Below, in pieces: positions 9,557 to 18,409 of a stretch of DNA of 64,000 nt (the first letter of the stretch is position 1; each line of letters starts with the position of its first letter). The notes under the pieces are model-generated. The model did no database searches. It was not told the origin of the DNA and saw only the letters and a program-made list of their open reading frames with translations. The translations under genes and the position numbers were made by a program. The stretch is from Massilia sp. Root418 (GTDB lineage Bacteria > Pseudomonadota > Gammaproteobacteria > Burkholderiales > Burkholderiaceae_D), in assembly GCF_001425265.1 (NCBI RefSeq), contig NZ_LMEC01000001.1, forward strand, positions 1,241,353 to 1,305,352. Direction: 5' to 3'.

Positions 9557-11014
9557 ATGAGTACCACCCTTTGGTTCATCCTGATCGGCTGCCTGATGCT
9601 GGCGCGCGGGCTGGCCGCCACCACGCTGGCGCGGCTGCCCGTGACGTCGGCCATCGTCTACCTGGGCGTTGGCCTGGCGCTGGGGCCGGCGTTCTTCGGC
9701 GTGTTCGCAGTCGATCCCTTTGCCGAGGCCGGTACGCTGGAGGTGATGACGGAACTGGCGGTGCTGATCTCGCTGTTCTCCGCAGGGGTAAAAATGCCGG
9801 TGCCGTTTTCGCTGGCGCGCTGGGCGCCGTCGCTGCGGCTGGCCTGGCTGTCCATGAGCATCTCCGTGGGACTGATGGCGGCCTTCGGCACGCTGGTGCT
9901 GGGCCTGCCGCTGGGCGCGGCGGTGCTGCTGGGAGCCATTCTCGCGCCCACCGACCCGGTGCTGGCCACCGACGTGCAGGTGCGCCATGCGGGCGACCGT
10001 GACAAGCTGCGCTTCGCCCTGACGTGCGAGGCCGGCATGAACGACGGCAGCGCCTTTCCCTTCGTGATGCTGGGCCTGGGCTTGCTGGGCCTGCACGAAC
10101 TGGGCGATTTCGGCTGGCGTTGGCTGGCGATGGACGTGCTCTGGGGGACGGCCGGCGCGGTGCTGATCGGCATTGCGGGCGGCGCCGCGCTGGCCCAGCT
10201 GGGCTGGGCCTTGCGGGGCACCGATCCCAAGCATGAGGTGCTGGACGACCTGGTGGGGCTGGGGCTGATTGCGGTGGTGTACGGCGTCAGCGTGTGGCTG
10301 CACGCCTGGGGCTTCCTGGCGGTGTTCTTCGCCGGCGTGGCGCTGCGCCAGCGCGAACTGGTGCTGGCGGGTGCGCCCAAGGACAGGCACGGTTTGCTGA
10401 AGGCGCCCGGCGCCGCGAATGGAACAAGCCACGGCGCAGGCCACGCCGCGGGCGATGCCGCAGGCCACGGCGCAGGCCACGGCGCGGCGGGCGCCGGGGC
10501 CCAGGCAGCGGCCAAGCCGCCAGTGCCGCCAATGCACAGTGCCTGCACAACAGCGGCAGGCCAGCCGGCGGCGGCGGACGAGCCAGCGGCGCCGGCGACG
10601 GCGCCGGCCGATGCGCCGCTGACCGTCAGCGGCGAATCGCTGATCTTCAAGGAGCATCTGGAGCGCCTGTCCGAGCTGACGCTGGTGCTGCTGCTGGGCG
10701 GCGCGGTGACGGCGCAGGCCTGGGACTGGCGGGCCTGGAGCACGGCGCTGTTCCTGTTCGCGGTGGCGCGGCCACTCAGCGTCTACCTGGGATTGGCGCG
10801 CTCCACCGTGCGCGGCCGGGTGCGCGGCATCAGCGCCTGGTTCGGCGTGCGCGGCATCGGCTCCGTGTACTACCTGATGTACGCCATCAACCACGGCCTG
10901 CCGCAGCCGCTGGCGCGCGACCTGATCGACATCACCCTGGTGGTCATCATGCTCTCCATCGCCGTGCACGGCATCAGCGTCAAGCCACTGTTCGACCGCT
11001 TCTGGAAAGACTAG
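9557..11014 (+). CDS. CPA1-family cation/proton antiporter with His/Gly/Ala-rich insert
   Basis: 485 aa, about a dozen hydrophobic segments. The APTDPVLATDVQ and CEAGMNDGSAFPFV segments are the ion-binding core motifs of NhaP/CPA1 Na+(K+)/H+ antiporters. Residues about 272-357, between core segments, form a low-complexity insert rich in His, Gly, Ala and Pro (HGAGHAAGDAAGHGAGHGA), encoded by repeats of a GGCGCAGGCCAC-type unit at about 10430-10500. The insert is probably a cytosolic loop. It is transcribed divergently from the urease operon, sharing 200 bp of upstream DNA; a pH-related link with urease is only inference. Confidence 0.85.
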   Translation: MSTTLWFILIGCLMLARGLAATTLARLPVTSAIVYLGVGLALGPAFFGVFAVDPFAEAGTLEVMTELAVLISLFSAGVKMPVPFSLARWAPSLRLAWLSMSISVGLMAAFGTLVLGLPLGAAVLLGAILAPTDPVLATDVQVRHAGDRDKLRFALTCEAGMNDGSAFPFVMLGLGLLGLHELGDFGWRWLAMDVLWGTAGAVLIGIAGGAALAQLGWALRGTDPKHEVLDDLVGLGLIAVVYGVSVWLHAWGFLAVFFAGVALRQRELVLAGAPKDRHGLLKAPGAANGTSHGAGHAAGDAAGHGAGHGAAGAGAQAAAKPPVPPMHSACTTAAGQPAAADEPAAPATAPADAPLTVSGESLIFKEHLERLSELTLVLLLGGAVTAQAWDWRAWSTALFLFAVARPLSVYLGLARSTVRGRVRGISAWFGVRGIGSVYYLMYAINHGLPQPLARDLIDITLVVIMLSIAVHGISVKPLFDRFWKD

Positions 11015-11079
11015 GCCGGCCGGGTAATGGCAGTTGCAAATATGATACTATTTGCAGCCCGATCAACCGGACGAAAACC

Positions 11080-12711
11080 ATGACGTATCTGCGTGCCGTG
11101 CTACTGCTTCTGGTCCTGGCGCCCGCCGCCCAAGCCGCCGAAGTCGGCGTGCATGTGACACTGCTGACGGACGACAGCGTCGAAGTCAGCTACACCCTGC
11201 CGCCAGCCTGCCGCACCCTGGCATTCAGCAAGAACGGCGAAGCCGGGCGCAGCACGCGCGCCGCCTGGCAGCCGCTGGACGATTGCGGCAGCGCCGGCGC
11301 CGACCAGCTGGGACGCAGCGCCCAGGCCTGCCCCAGCCTGCGCTTCCGCGTTCCCGCCGCCACGCGCCAGGCCGGCTACCCTGCCGCCTTCCCGCTCGGC
11401 CAGGGCGTGTACACGCACTTGTCGAACTACGCCGTGGCCGACAGCTGCGGCGCGGTGCGCTACAGCCTGGCCGCGCCCGGCATCGTTGTGAACGGCCAGG
11501 CCTATGCCGGCAAGGCCGGCCCGCCCGCCGTGCCGCTGCACGGCGACAGCGCCGCCCTGCTCCTGAACGCGCCGCTGCAACAGCACGGCAGCGCAGCGCC
11601 GGACTTCTTCGACCCCCGCCTGTCCCCGGCCACCATCGAGCACATCAAGACGGTGGCGGACGGCACCGTGGCCTTTCTGCGGGAGGCGCTGCCGGACGCC
11701 AGCTTCAGGCGCCCCATCGTGGCCGCCGTGCGCGCCGCAGCGCCGGGCGGCCCCTACATCGGCGGCGACGCCAGCGACGTGCTGCGCCTGGTCCTGTACA
11801 ACTGGCCGCAAGCGCCCGGCGCCGCCGAGCAGGCCAAGGCCACGCTGCTGGTGTCGCATGAATTCAGCCACCGCTTCCAGCTGCGCGACGCCGTCGACAA
11901 CTACCCCGACGCGCGCCTGATCCACGAAGGCGGCGGCGAGTTCCTGCGCTGGATGGCGTCCATCCACAACGGCTGGCTCACGCCGGCGCAGGCGGCACGC
12001 CAGCTGGACGAGGCGCTGGCCGGCTGCATCCTGTACAGCGAGCCGAAAAGCTGGCGCGAGCTCACGCCGCCCCAGATCGGCGGCAACCGCCTGGAATACC
12101 AGTGCGGCCTGCCCGCCTACGTGTACGGGCTGGCGGCGCGCCAGGGCAGCGCCAGCGCCATGGCGCGCGTCAACGACTTCTACCGCGCCTTGCGGCAAGG
12201 CGGCCAGCCCGATTTCGCGCAGGCCATGGAGTGCGGCGCGGCGGCCGGCTGCCAGCCGCGCTGGCTGCCGCAGCTGCTCAACGCCGCCGGCCCCATGGAA
12301 AGCCAATGGCAGCAATTCCTGGACGGCAGCGGCCTCGCCGCGCCGCAAGCGCCCACGCAAGCCATGCGCGACGCCATGGTGCTGCGCGCCGTGATCAAGC
12401 TGATGGCGGACGATTGCGGCGGCCGCAGCGGCACCACGGAAGCGCCGGACGGCATCCTCACGGACGGCATGAAAGCCTGCAAAACCTTCCTGCGGGACGC
12501 CTACGTCACCGCCATCGAAGGCTTGCCCGTGTTCGGCCATGCCGCCACCGGCGAAGCCATGGCGGCGGCCTGCACTGCCCGCCGCGAGGTGCTGCTGGGC
12601 CTGAAGGACGGCGGCACGCTGGCCGTGCCGTGCGCCCAGCCTTACCGCATGCGCCAGCAGTTCTACCAGGCCGACATCGGCAAGGTGCTGGCGGCGCTGC
12701 GCGCGCGCTGA
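11080..12711 (+). CDS. Exported protein with HExxH-x18-E gluzincin motif (putative metallopeptidase)
   Basis: 543 aa. The frame is open upstream of 11080, but the signal peptide MTYLRAVLLLLVLAPAAQA begins at this ATG, so it is taken as the start. HEFSH at residues 260-264 is followed after exactly 18 residues by Glu283 (IHEGGGEF), the zinc-ligand spacing of M1-type gluzincins; Glu287 is close by. The N-terminal 100 residues look like a beta-rich domain and the C-terminus has several Cys. I do not recognise the family as a whole. Periplasmic or secreted zinc peptidase activity is inferred from the motif only. Confidence 0.75.
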   Translation: MTYLRAVLLLLVLAPAAQAAEVGVHVTLLTDDSVEVSYTLPPACRTLAFSKNGEAGRSTRAAWQPLDDCGSAGADQLGRSAQACPSLRFRVPAATRQAGYPAAFPLGQGVYTHLSNYAVADSCGAVRYSLAAPGIVVNGQAYAGKAGPPAVPLHGDSAALLLNAPLQQHGSAAPDFFDPRLSPATIEHIKTVADGTVAFLREALPDASFRRPIVAAVRAAAPGGPYIGGDASDVLRLVLYNWPQAPGAAEQAKATLLVSHEFSHRFQLRDAVDNYPDARLIHEGGGEFLRWMASIHNGWLTPAQAARQLDEALAGCILYSEPKSWRELTPPQIGGNRLEYQCGLPAYVYGLAARQGSASAMARVNDFYRALRQGGQPDFAQAMECGAAAGCQPRWLPQLLNAAGPMESQWQQFLDGSGLAAPQAPTQAMRDAMVLRAVIKLMADDCGGRSGTTEAPDGILTDGMKACKTFLRDAYVTAIEGLPVFGHAATGEAMAAACTARREVLLGLKDGGTLAVPCAQPYRMRQQFYQADIGKVLAALRAR

Positions 12712-12787
12712 GGCTGCCCGCCGCAGGCTATCCGCCCAACTTTTGATGCATTCGTAGTCCCGCCGGCGGGTGGCGTGGAATATTGGT

Positions 12788-12809
12788 GACTCCCTTACTT
12801 CCGGGAGTC
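12788..12809 (+). promoter_or_regulatory. Hairpin enclosing the ribosome-binding site of the next gene
   Basis: GACTCCC (12788-12794) pairs perfectly with GGGAGTC (12803-12809) across an 8-nt loop. The right arm contains GGGAG, the ribosome site located 6 nt before the ATG at 12814. Such a fold would hide the site and limit translation until opened. Confidence 0.5.
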
Positions 12810-12813
12810 CGCC

Positions 12814-13902
12814 ATGATTTCCTCCCTGAATCAAGCCTGGCACAAGGCCGCCTGGTCCAGCGGGCTGTCACTACTCTTGCACTGCACCTTCTTCTGGATG
12901 GTGGCGGCCGCCAGCTTTTCCGGCTACATCGGCAAATGGGGCCTGCGTGACAACACCGCCCGCTTCAACCTCGAAGCCATGCTGGACGCCACCGCCGACC
13001 GGCCCTTCGTCTACCGCCAGCTGCTGCCGCTGATCGCCAACGCCGCCGACCGCGCGCTGCCCGGGCGCCTGAAATTCCAAGTTGCCGCCAAGCTCAATCC
13101 CAGCAAGGTCTACGTCAAGACCTACGGCGCCGCCAAGCCGGCGGTCAGCTTCCGCTACGTGGTGGTGTACTACCTGTCCTTTCTGTCGCTGCTGGCCAGC
13201 CTGCTGCTGCTGCACCGGATCGCGCTGGATGCCGGCATGGGCCGCCTGGCCGCCATCATCGCTCCCACCGTGCTGTCGCTGGCTTTTCCCTACATGCAAA
13301 CCCTGGGCGGCTATTTTTACGATACCGCCGAGCTGATGTTCTTCTGCCTGGCCTACTGGCTGGTGTCGCGCAAGCACATCGCCTGGTTCTTCGCCATCCT
13401 GGTGCCGGCCACGCTGAACAAGGAGTCCTTCCTGTTCTTCATCGTTACGCTGCTGCCGCTGCTGCTGGCCGGCTATCCGCGCAGGAAAGCCGTCGGCATC
13501 GCGGCGGCGGCGGTGCTGGTGTCCGGGCTGGTGAATGTGGCCGTCAAGCTGCAGTTCGCCCATGCCGGCGGCAGCCCGGTGGAGGTTCACCTGGCCGACA
13601 ACCTGGCCGGCTACCTGTCGGCGCAGACCTACGGGCAGATGGAACTGACCTACGGCATCATGGGGCCGCGCCAGGCCTTCGCGCTGACGCTGGTGCTGAT
13701 TGCCACGGTGTTTGTGCGCGGCTGGCGTGCCAGCCCGCAAGAGGTGCGCCAGCATATCCTGCTGGCGGCCGCCATCAACCTGCCCCTGTTCGCGCTGTTC
13801 GCCGCGGCGGGCGAGCTGCGCAACCTGAGCCTGATGTTTGTCGGCTTCGCGATTCTGATCGGCAAGGCGCTGGAAGCGGAGCCGGCCCGCCAGGCGCCCT
13901 AA
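12814..13902 (+). CDS. Polytopic membrane protein of unknown function
   Basis: 362 aa with about eight hydrophobic segments (for example SGLSLLLHCTFFWMVAAASF near the N-terminus and ALTLVLIATVFV near residue 300). The large soluble part after the first segment (FVYRQLLPLIANAA) and the general layout are reminiscent of membrane glycosyltransferase-like or EpsG/DUF2029-type proteins, but no diagnostic motif is visible. Located alone; its stop overlaps the convergent small gene 13899-14126. Confidence 0.8.
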   Translation: MISSLNQAWHKAAWSSGLSLLLHCTFFWMVAAASFSGYIGKWGLRDNTARFNLEAMLDATADRPFVYRQLLPLIANAADRALPGRLKFQVAAKLNPSKVYVKTYGAAKPAVSFRYVVVYYLSFLSLLASLLLLHRIALDAGMGRLAAIIAPTVLSLAFPYMQTLGGYFYDTAELMFFCLAYWLVSRKHIAWFFAILVPATLNKESFLFFIVTLLPLLLAGYPRRKAVGIAAAAVLVSGLVNVAVKLQFAHAGGSPVEVHLADNLAGYLSAQTYGQMELTYGIMGPRQAFALTLVLIATVFVRGWRASPQEVRQHILLAAAINLPLFALFAAAGELRNLSLMFVGFAILIGKALEAEPARQAP

Positions 13903-14126
13903 ATGCCGTATTCGGCGGCGGCCTTGGCGGCCCACACCGCCTGGTCGCGGCTGGGGAAAGGCTGGTCGTAATCGTCCACTTCGCCGTTCGGGCCGACAAA
14001 GCAGGTCCACCAGCCCGCATCATCATGCCGAATGGCAATGCAATTCGGCTTGCAATGTTCCAGTACGGCCTCGCCGTCCTCCAGCGTCACGATAGCCACG
14101 CCGCGGTGTGTGATCTTGTTCGCCAT
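13899..14126 (-). CDS. Small conserved-looking hypothetical protein
   Basis: 75 aa, no signal peptide. It is rich in Trp and acidic residues (DDAGWWTCFVGPNGEVDDYDQPFPSRDQA split over residues about 34-62), which argues for a folded soluble domain rather than a chance frame. Two Cys (CKPNC) lie near the middle. Function unknown. Its stop overlaps the stop of the membrane-protein gene on the other strand. Confidence 0.7.
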   Translation of the reverse strand: MANKITHRGVAIVTLEDGEAVLEHCKPNCIAIRHDDAGWWTCFVGPNGEVDDYDQPFPSRDQAVWAAKAAAEYGI

Positions 14127-14206
14127 GGGATGCCTCAGGAGAGCCTGTCAATCGTCCCTACAGTGTAGCCCGCACCGCGCCCGGCCGCAAAAAGAACGTG
14201 GCGTGC

Positions 14207-15979
14207 TCAGTCGTCCTTTGGATACGGGCTTTTGCCGCCTTCCGCGATGAAAGCGTCGATGCGCGCGTGCAGCACCGGCAGCGGCACCGAACCGAGATTG
14301 AGCACGGTGTCGTGGAAGGCGCGGATGTCGAACTGCGGCCCCAGCGCCGCTTCAGCCTTCCTGCGCGCCTCCAGGATGGCCATCTGCCCCAGGTAGTAGG
14401 ACAGCGCCTGGCCCGGCCACGAAATGTAGCGGTCCACCTCGGTGGCGATCTCGTGTTCGGACAGCGCCGTGTTCTCGCGCAGGTAAGCCTGCGCCTGCTC
14501 GCGGCTCCAGCCCTTGGCGTGCACGCCGGTGTCCACCACCAGGCGCGAAGCGCGCCAGGCCTGGTAGCTCAGCATGCCGAAAATCTCGTACGGCGTTTCG
14601 TAGATGCCCATCTCCACGCCCAGGCGTTCCGTGTACAGCGCCCAGCCTTCGCCGTAGGCGGAAATATAGGCGTTGCGGAAAGCCGGACGGCCCTTCTGCT
14701 CCAGCGCGATCGGCATCTGGAAAGCATGGCCGGGGGCCGACTCGTGCAAGGTCAGCGCGGGCAGGCTATACAGCGGACGGGCCGGCAGGTTATAGGTGTT
14801 GACCATGTAGACGCCGGGGCCGCCCCGGCCGGAGGTGTAGTACGGCGCGATGTCCGGCGCCACCGGCGTGATGGCGAAGCGGCTGCGCGGCAGGTAGCCG
14901 AAGTAGTTGGCCACCTTGCCGTCGAAGCGCTTGGCGATGTAGGCCGCGCGCATCAACAGTTCCTCCGGCGTGCGCGCGTAGAAGCGCGGGTCGGTGCGCA
15001 GGAACCGCAGGAATTCCGGCAGGCCGCCCTGGAAGCCCACCTGCTTGATCACTTCCAGCATCTCGGCGCGGATCTTGGCCATCTCGGCCAGGCCGGTCTG
15101 GTGGATCTGCTCGGCACTCAGCGCGGTGGTGGTGTACTCGGTGATCTTGGACTGGTAATACGCCTTGCCGTCCGGCAGGCGCTCGGCCGCCAGCGCCTGC
15201 GCGGCGCCGGGCAGGTACTCGTTGCGCAGGAAGGCCAGCAGGCGCTGGTGCGCCGGCACCACGGACTCGCGCAGCGCCTTCAGCGCGGCAGCGCGCAGCT
15301 CGGCCTGGCGTGCCGCCGGAATGGCGGACGGCATCTCCTTGAACGGACGGTAGAAGGCCAGCTTCTCCAGCTGGGTTTCCCCGGCCACGGCGGCCACCGA
15401 CTTGTCGCGCCCCTGCAATGTCACGCGCGGCGGCGTGAAGCCGCGCTGCAGGCCCGCGCGCATATTCGCGGTAGCCTCGGCGAAGTAGCGCGGCATGTCG
15501 TTCAGCTGCTGCACATAAGCCGCGTACTCGGCCTCGGTTCGGAAGGTCTTGTCGGCCTCGCCGGCGATATTGGACCAGAAGGCGGAATCGGAATTGAGCG
15601 GCTTTTCGTATTCGCGGAAGCGCTGGTTCTCGATCAGCGCGGCGATCTGGGCACGGTAGACGGCGTAATCGATGCGCTGGGCCGGCGCCAGCTCCGCAGC
15701 AGGGATGGCGTCCAGCCGCGCCAGCACGCGCTGCCAGTACACCAGGCGCGCCTGCTGGGTGGCGGCGTCGATGCGCGGCAGGTCGGGCCGGATGCCGTTG
15801 ACGTCGTCCTCCTCGTCCTCCAGGCGCTGGCCCATGCGCCACTGCCATTCCTCGGTGTACAGCGCCTTGAAGGCCGCGCCGCTGGCGGCATCCGCCACGG
15901 TGTCGGCGTGGGCGGGCAGCACGCAGCCGGCCAGTGCAAACAGCAGGCCGGCGGCCAGGGAGGCAGCGGTTTTGTTCAT
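14207..15979 (-). CDS. DUF885 family exported protein (putative carboxypeptidase-like)
   Basis: 590 aa. The N-terminus is a signal sequence containing LAGC, a fair lipobox (Cys about residue 19), though signal peptidase I cleavage after AHA is also possible. DUF885 hallmarks HESAPGHAFQ and YGEGWALYTERLG are intact; the HExxxGH and EGW residues are believed to bind zinc in this family, whose biochemical role is poorly known. It follows the GGDEF-EAL gene by 8 nt on the same strand and may be co-transcribed. Confidence 0.9.
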   Translation of the reverse strand: MNKTAASLAAGLLFALAGCVLPAHADTVADAASGAAFKALYTEEWQWRMGQRLEDEEDDVNGIRPDLPRIDAATQQARLVYWQRVLARLDAIPAAELAPAQRIDYAVYRAQIAALIENQRFREYEKPLNSDSAFWSNIAGEADKTFRTEAEYAAYVQQLNDMPRYFAEATANMRAGLQRGFTPPRVTLQGRDKSVAAVAGETQLEKLAFYRPFKEMPSAIPAARQAELRAAALKALRESVVPAHQRLLAFLRNEYLPGAAQALAAERLPDGKAYYQSKITEYTTTALSAEQIHQTGLAEMAKIRAEMLEVIKQVGFQGGLPEFLRFLRTDPRFYARTPEELLMRAAYIAKRFDGKVANYFGYLPRSRFAITPVAPDIAPYYTSGRGGPGVYMVNTYNLPARPLYSLPALTLHESAPGHAFQMPIALEQKGRPAFRNAYISAYGEGWALYTERLGVEMGIYETPYEIFGMLSYQAWRASRLVVDTGVHAKGWSREQAQAYLRENTALSEHEIATEVDRYISWPGQALSYYLGQMAILEARRKAEAALGPQFDIRAFHDTVLNLGSVPLPVLHARIDAFIAEGGKSPYPKDD

Positions 15980-15987
15980 GAAGCTCC

Positions 15988-18297
15988 TTATTCGGATGAC
16001 AGATTGAGCAGACGCTTGTCGCGCAGCAGCGTGGTGAAGGCGGTGGCGGCCAACGGCCGGCTGAAGTAATAGCCCTGCATTTCGTCGCAGCCGTGCGCGG
16101 CCAGGAACTCGGCCTGTTCGCGCGTTTCCACGCCTTCCGCGATCACGCGCATGTTCAGGTTGTGCGCCAGCGAGATCACCGACAGCGCAATGGCCGCGTC
16201 GCTGGCCTTGGTGCTGACGTCGTCGACGAAGGACTTGTCGATCTTCAGCACGTCGATCGGGAAGCGCTTCAGATAGGCCAGCGAGGAGTAGCCGGTGCCG
16301 AAATCGTCCAGCGAAATGGCCACGCCGATATCCTTCAGGCGGCTCAGCGCGGCCACCGCCTTTTCGGGGTCGCCCATCACCGTGCCTTCCGTGATCTCCA
16401 GTCCCAGCGAAGCCGGCGCCACGCCGTGGCGGCGCAACGCCTGCTCCACGCTGGCCACGGTGCCGTCGTGCGCGAACTGGCTGCCGGCCAGGTTCACCGC
16501 CACCTTGAGGGTGCCCAGGCCCTGCGCCTGCCAGGCGGCGATCTGCGCGCAGACGCTATCCATCACCCACACGCCGATGGCGGCGATCAGGCCGTATTCC
16601 TCGGCCAGTGGAATGAAGCGGTTCGGCGGCACATGGCCCAGCACCGGGTTATGCCAGCGCAGCAGCGCCTCGGCCCCCAGCATGGCGCCGGTGCGCAAGC
16701 ACATCTGCGGCTGGTAGTGCACTTCGAACTCGCCGCGCGCAATCGCGCCGCGCAGCTGCGCCTGGATGGCCAGCTTGGCGCGGATGTCGGCGTCCATGCG
16801 CTCGGTGAAGAAGGCGTAATTGTCGCGCCCCACTTCCTTGGCACGGTACAGCGCGGTGTCGGCGTTGCGCAGCAGCTCGTCTAGCGTGCTGCCGTCGGCA
16901 GGACAGACGGCAATGCCGATACTGGTGGTCAGCGCCAGTTGCGCGGTCGATTCCGGCACAGGCAGCAGCTGCGCGCCCTGCGCATCCAGCCCCGGCTGCC
17001 CTGGCTGGACGTTTTGCCCGTGCAGCGCCGGCGGTGCCGGCGGCGCCGCCACCGGCAGGCCGTCGCGCAGCCCGGACAGGATGGCCTGGGCGGCCGCCAC
17101 GGTCGCGCCCAGTTGCGCGTCATCGGGCACGATGATCTGGAATTCGTCGCCGCCCTGGCGCGACACGGTGGCGCCGTCCGGCACGCAGCGGCGCAGGAAG
17201 CGCGCCACCGCCTGCAAGGCCTGGTCGCCCACCGGCGCACCGTAGGAGTCGTTCACGCTCTTGAAGCGGTCCAGGTCCAGGCACATCACCGCCACGCACT
17301 GGCCGTTGCGCTGCGCGGCCGCCTGCGCCTCCTCGAAGCACTGGCGCGCCAGCAGGCGGTTGGGCAGGCCGGTGAGCGCGTCGTGATACGACAGGAAGTC
17401 GATCATGTGCTGCTCGGCCTTGCGCTCCGTGATGTCCATGAACACCACGATGTAGTTTTCCACCTCGCCCTCGGCGCCGGCCACGGTGGACACGCTGAGC
17501 AAACCTGGGAAGGTGGCGCCGTTCTTGCGCCGCGCCAGCATTTCGCCGGACCAGTGGCCATGCCCGGCCAGCGCCGCCATCATGGCGTGGTAGGCGCTGG
17601 AATTATGCTGCACGGTCTGCAGCGTGCTGACGTGGCGCCCCACCATTTCCTCGCTTTCGAAACCGGAGATGGCGGTGAACGCGGGATTGGTGGCGACGAT
17701 GGTGCCGCCGGCGTCGGCGATGACGATGGCGTCCTGGGTGGCCGCGAACACGCGCGCGGCCAGGCGCAGGGTGTCCTCGTTGGCGCGGCGGCGCTCCACT
17801 TCGCGTTCCAGCGAAGCCGCCAGTTCGGCCAGTTCGGCGGTGCGCTCGCACACGCGCTGCTCCAGGTTGGCACGCTCGGCGGCCAGCGCCAGCTGGGCGC
17901 GTCCCAGGCGCACCTGGGCGTCGGTGCGGGCCAGGATTTCCTCGGCCTGGAAAGGCTTGGCGATGAAGTCGGCGCCGCCCAGCGCGAAGCCGCGCACCTT
18001 GTCATCGGTGTCATGCTGGGCCGACAGGAAGATGACCGGCACATGGGCCGTGGCGGGCGAGGCTTTCAGGCGGCGGCACACTTCAAAGCCGTCGATGCCG
18101 GGCATGCGCACGTCAAGCAGGATCAGCTCGGGCGGGCGCGACTGCACCGTCCACAGCGCCAGCTCGCCGTTGGGCGCCTGGCGCACGTAGTAGCCGGCCT
18201 CCGTCAGCAGGTCGCTGAGCAGCTTGAGGGATGCCGGCGTGTCCTCCACGATCAGCACTTCTCCCTTGCTGCCTTGTTCCGACAAATCCCGATGCAT
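15988..18297 (-). CDS. REC-PAS-GGDEF-EAL response regulator (c-di-GMP turnover)
   Basis: 769 aa from the ATG at 18297; the frame extends 15 codons upstream without a better start. Order: receiver (about 10-130, LLDVRMPG phosphoacceptor), coiled linker, PAS (about 175-300), GGDEF domain with intact GGDEF near residue 381, EAL domain with AEALLRW near 541 and DDFGTGYSS. Both active sites look intact; an RxxD inhibitory site is not present five residues before GGDEF. A Pro/Gly-rich insert of about 40 residues (HGQNVQPGQPGLDAQGAQ) interrupts the GGDEF domain after its catalytic loop. The receiver is nearly the same as that of the hybrid kinase 21339-22664, pointing to a shared input. Confidence 0.9.
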   Translation of the reverse strand: MHRDLSEQGSKGEVLIVEDTPASLKLLSDLLTEAGYYVRQAPNGELALWTVQSRPPELILLDVRMPGIDGFEVCRRLKASPATAHVPVIFLSAQHDTDDKVRGFALGGADFIAKPFQAEEILARTDAQVRLGRAQLALAAERANLEQRVCERTAELAELAASLEREVERRRANEDTLRLAARVFAATQDAIVIADAGGTIVATNPAFTAISGFESEEMVGRHVSTLQTVQHNSSAYHAMMAALAGHGHWSGEMLARRKNGATFPGLLSVSTVAGAEGEVENYIVVFMDITERKAEQHMIDFLSYHDALTGLPNRLLARQCFEEAQAAAQRNGQCVAVMCLDLDRFKSVNDSYGAPVGDQALQAVARFLRRCVPDGATVSRQGGDEFQIIVPDDAQLGATVAAAQAILSGLRDGLPVAAPPAPPALHGQNVQPGQPGLDAQGAQLLPVPESTAQLALTTSIGIAVCPADGSTLDELLRNADTALYRAKEVGRDNYAFFTERMDADIRAKLAIQAQLRGAIARGEFEVHYQPQMCLRTGAMLGAEALLRWHNPVLGHVPPNRFIPLAEEYGLIAAIGVWVMDSVCAQIAAWQAQGLGTLKVAVNLAGSQFAHDGTVASVEQALRRHGVAPASLGLEITEGTVMGDPEKAVAALSRLKDIGVAISLDDFGTGYSSLAYLKRFPIDVLKIDKSFVDDVSTKASDAAIALSVISLAHNLNMRVIAEGVETREQAEFLAAHGCDEMQGYYFSRPLAATAFTTLLRDKRLLNLSSE

Positions 18298-18409
18298 CGC
18301 CTTGCGTCCTCTCCTGGTTCGGTTGCCTCGCCACCCTACCATAGAATGGCCGTCCGCCCAAGGGGCCGGTAGGCCAGGATAGGCTGGCGCAGGGTGGTTC
18401 CGCCTTGCT

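Noticed and set aside
10430..10500. Repeat-rich segment of the antiporter gene as a frameshift or assembly error
   Set aside because: The frame stays open across the repeat and the transport domain resumes in the same frame on both sides.
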